Assembly: GCF_021568315.1 (NCBI RefSeq)
Contig: NZ_JAKGSI010000001.1
Span: 434,001 to 498,000 of the forward strand
Length of the DNA stretch: 64,000 nt
Reading direction: 5' to 3'
Source of the DNA: Corynebacterium uropygiale
Lineage (GTDB): Bacteria > Actinomycetota > Actinomycetes > Mycobacteriales > Mycobacteriaceae
Both the position numbers and the translations under genes were made by a program. Positions 62,658 to 64,000 of the stretch are shown here, piece by piece. The notes below the pieces were generated by a model. The model did no database searches, had not been told where the DNA came from, and saw nothing but the letters and a program-made list of their open reading frames with translations. Each line of letters starts with the position of its first letter. Position 1 is the first letter of the stretch.

Positions 62658-64000
62658 CTAGAGCGGCATGTTGCCGTGCTTCTTGGCCGGCGGGTAGCTG
62701 ATCTTGCGGTCGAGGAGCTCCAGGCCGTCAATGAGGTGCTTCCGGGTCTCCGAGGGCGGGATGACTGCGTCGACGAGCCCGCGCTCCGCCGCGATGTAGG
62801 GGCCGACGTACTTCTCGGCGTACTCCTGCTCGTAGGAGCGCATCATCTCATCGGTGTCCTTGCCCTGGCGCGCGGCCTTCTCGAGCTCGCTGCGATACAG
62901 GGTGCGCACGGCGCCGGACGCTTCCTGCGCGGCGATCTCGGCGGTGGGCCAGGCGTAGACCAAGTCCGCCCCGAGGTCCTTGGAGCCCATGAGGACATAG
63001 CCCGGGCCCATTGCGCGGCGGACGATGACGGTCACCTTCCCGACCTCCGCCTCCGCGTAGGCATAGGCCAGGCTCGCGCCGCGGCGCAGGACGGTGCCGT
63101 GCTCCTCCTCCAGCGCCGGCTGGAAGCCGGGCACGTCGACGAACTCGACGATGGGGAGGTTGAAGGAGTCCATGGTCCGCAGGAAGCGGGCGGCCTTGGC
63201 GGCGGCCTGGTCGTTGAGGCAGCCGGCCACCTCGGTCGGCTGGTTGGCGACGATGCCCACGCTGCGCCCATCGATCCGCGCGAGGGCGGTGATGATATTC
63301 GGCGCGTACTCGGCCTGGAGTTCCAGCAGGTCGCCGTCGTCGACAACGCGGCGCAGCACGTCCTTCATGTCATAGGGGGCGCTGCTGGAGTCGGGGATGA
63401 GGGCGTCGAGCTCTGCGGCGGCGCTCTCCTCGACGCCGCCCTCCACGCGCGGGGCGAGCGCCCGGTTGTTGACGGGCAGGCGGGAGAGGAGGTCGCGGAG
63501 GGTGTCGGTGGCCTCGCTGTCGGAGCCGGCGGAGAGGTGAGCGGTGCCGGACTCGCGGAGGTGCACCTCGGGGCCGCCGAGGCCGAGCGCATCGGTCTCA
63601 ACGCCCGTCACCGTGCGCACGACATCCGGTTCGGTGAGGTGGAGGGAGGCCTCCTCGCCGACCATGACGAGGATGTCCGCGAGGCTCGGGATGAAGGCCT
63701 GCGCCCCGGAGGTCTCGCCGCTCAGCACCGCGATGTGCGGCACCAGCCCGGATGCGCGCGTGAGGAGGCGGAGGATCCGCGCCTGCATGGCCAGGGGCAC
63801 GATGCCCTCGACGAGGCGCGCCCCGGCCCCCTCGTGGAAGCCGATGAGCGGGACGCCGGTCTTCGCCGCTAACTCGATGACCTTAATAATCTTCTCGCCG
63901 TGGACTTCGCCCATCTGGCCGTCGAAAATGGTGCCGTCCTGCGCGAAAACACAGACCTTGCGGCCTTCCACGGTGCCATAACCGGCGACGACGCCATCCG
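62658..64000 (-). CDS. accD: Acyl-CoA carboxylase beta subunit (carboxyltransferase; 5' end beyond window)
   Basis: Carboxyltransferase subunit of the DtsR/AccD type, transferring CO2 from biotin on AccBC to acetyl- or acyl-CoA. The reading frame runs to base 64000, so about 447 residues are visible of the 510-545 usual; the missing part is the N-terminus. Visible family motifs: GFHEGAGARLVEGI near the left of the N-domain, VLSGETSGAQAF, LVEFVDVPGFQPALEEEHG-type region (here IVEFVDVPGFQP), VIVRRAMGPGYVLMGS and the ending KHGNMPL. The neighbouring accE suggests the DtsR2-like copy, but DtsR1 cannot be excluded. Confidence 0.93.
   Translation of the reverse strand, partial: DGVVAGYGTVEGRKVCVFAQDGTIFDGQMGEVHGEKIIKVIELAAKTGVPLIGFHEGAGARLVEGIVPLAMQARILRLLTRASGLVPHIAVLSGETSGAQAFIPSLADILVMVGEEASLHLTEPDVVRTVTGVETDALGLGGPEVHLRESGTAHLSAGSDSEATDTLRDLLSRLPVNNRALAPRVEGGVEESAAAELDALIPDSSSAPYDMKDVLRRVVDDGDLLELQAEYAPNIITALARIDGRSVGIVANQPTEVAGCLNDQAAAKAARFLRTMDSFNLPIVEFVDVPGFQPALEEEHGTVLRRGASLAYAYAEAEVGKVTVIVRRAMGPGYVLMGSKDLGADLVYAWPTAEIAAQEASGAVRTLYRSELEKAARQGKDTDEMMRSYEQEYAEKYVGPYIAAERGLVDAVIPPSETRKHLIDGLELLDRKISYPPAKKHGNMPL

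Overview
The window is about 64 kb of a high-GC actinobacterial chromosome, almost certainly a Corynebacterium. Gene content and order resemble, from memory, the C. glutamicum stretch metQ-dnaE2 ... metX/metY-icd-siderophore ABC-trpS-upp-amidohydrolase-lpdA-pyc-accBC-sseA-maf-accE-dtsR. The protein families fit as well: monomeric NADP-isocitrate dehydrogenase, a pyruvate carboxylase close to the corynebacterial enzyme, an AccBC/AccE/AccD acyl-CoA carboxylase, DUF3017 and DUF3151 proteins, and a PrpR-type regulator. I see no rRNA, tRNA, CRISPR array, prophage or insertion sequence. Gene density is high and no gap exceeds 300 bp.

Layout. 1-4.1 kb: 3' part of a methionine-binding lipoprotein gene (metQ), divergent from the error-prone polymerase gene dnaE2, which has a LexA-like box at its start. 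4.2-5.6 kb: a GntP-family permease. 5.8-10.3 kb: a manganese-type ABC transporter (mntABCD) followed by a DtxR/MntR regulator. 10.3-12.0 kb: trmL divergent from folD and a DUF3017 gene. 12.1-17.0 kb: metY-metX operon and icd, all on the minus strand. 17.2-22.5 kb: an iron-siderophore ABC importer and a divergent MFS exporter. 22.5-28.3 kb: xth, a TRIC/UPF0126 channel, a tiny membrane protein, trpS, a BrkB/YhjD membrane protein and a D,D-carboxypeptidase with an Arg-Gly tail. 28.3-32.4 kb: a degenerate adenosine-deaminase-like protein, an unknown protein with an internal duplication, an NlpC/P60 hydrolase coupled to a small EspC/WXG-like helical protein, and upp. 32.5-35.7 kb: an XRE regulator, an M20 amidohydrolase and lpdA. 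35.7-41.0 kb: prpR divergent from prpDBC (2-methylcitrate cycle). 41.2-44.6 kb: pyc. 44.8-54.7 kb: a homoprotocatechuate meta-cleavage operon (hpaG-rraA fusion, gntR, hpaE, hpaD, hpaH, hpaI), divergent from an MHS-family transporter and an FAD aromatic hydroxylase; this is the most accessory-looking part. 54.8-64 kb: accBC, sseA, an orphan ATP-grasp protein, a DUF3151 protein, an OafA-like acyltransferase, maf, accE and a right-truncated accD.

Functional links. PrpDBC and Pyc join propionate and pyruvate carbon to the TCA cycle. The hpa products should be pyruvate and succinic semialdehyde, feeding the same node. AccBC, AccE and AccD supply malonyl-CoA or the carboxylated acyl-CoAs for fatty and mycolic acids. 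MetQ and MetX/MetY share similar TATAC/CGGAC-N6-GTCTA elements that could be McbR operators. Many genes (trmL, folD, mntR, xth, upp, the DUF3151 gene) have a TANNNT -10 box ending 6-7 nt before the start codon, which points to leaderless transcripts, common in corynebacteria.

Nothing here is clearly a wholly new defence or mobile system. The most unusual items are the FAH-RraA fusion in an hpa operon lacking hpaF and hpaBC, the ADA pseudoenzyme, the duplicated-domain unknown protein, the EspC-like/NlpC pair and the orphan ATP-grasp enzyme. All identifications rest on reading motifs and remembered family sequences; no database search was run.
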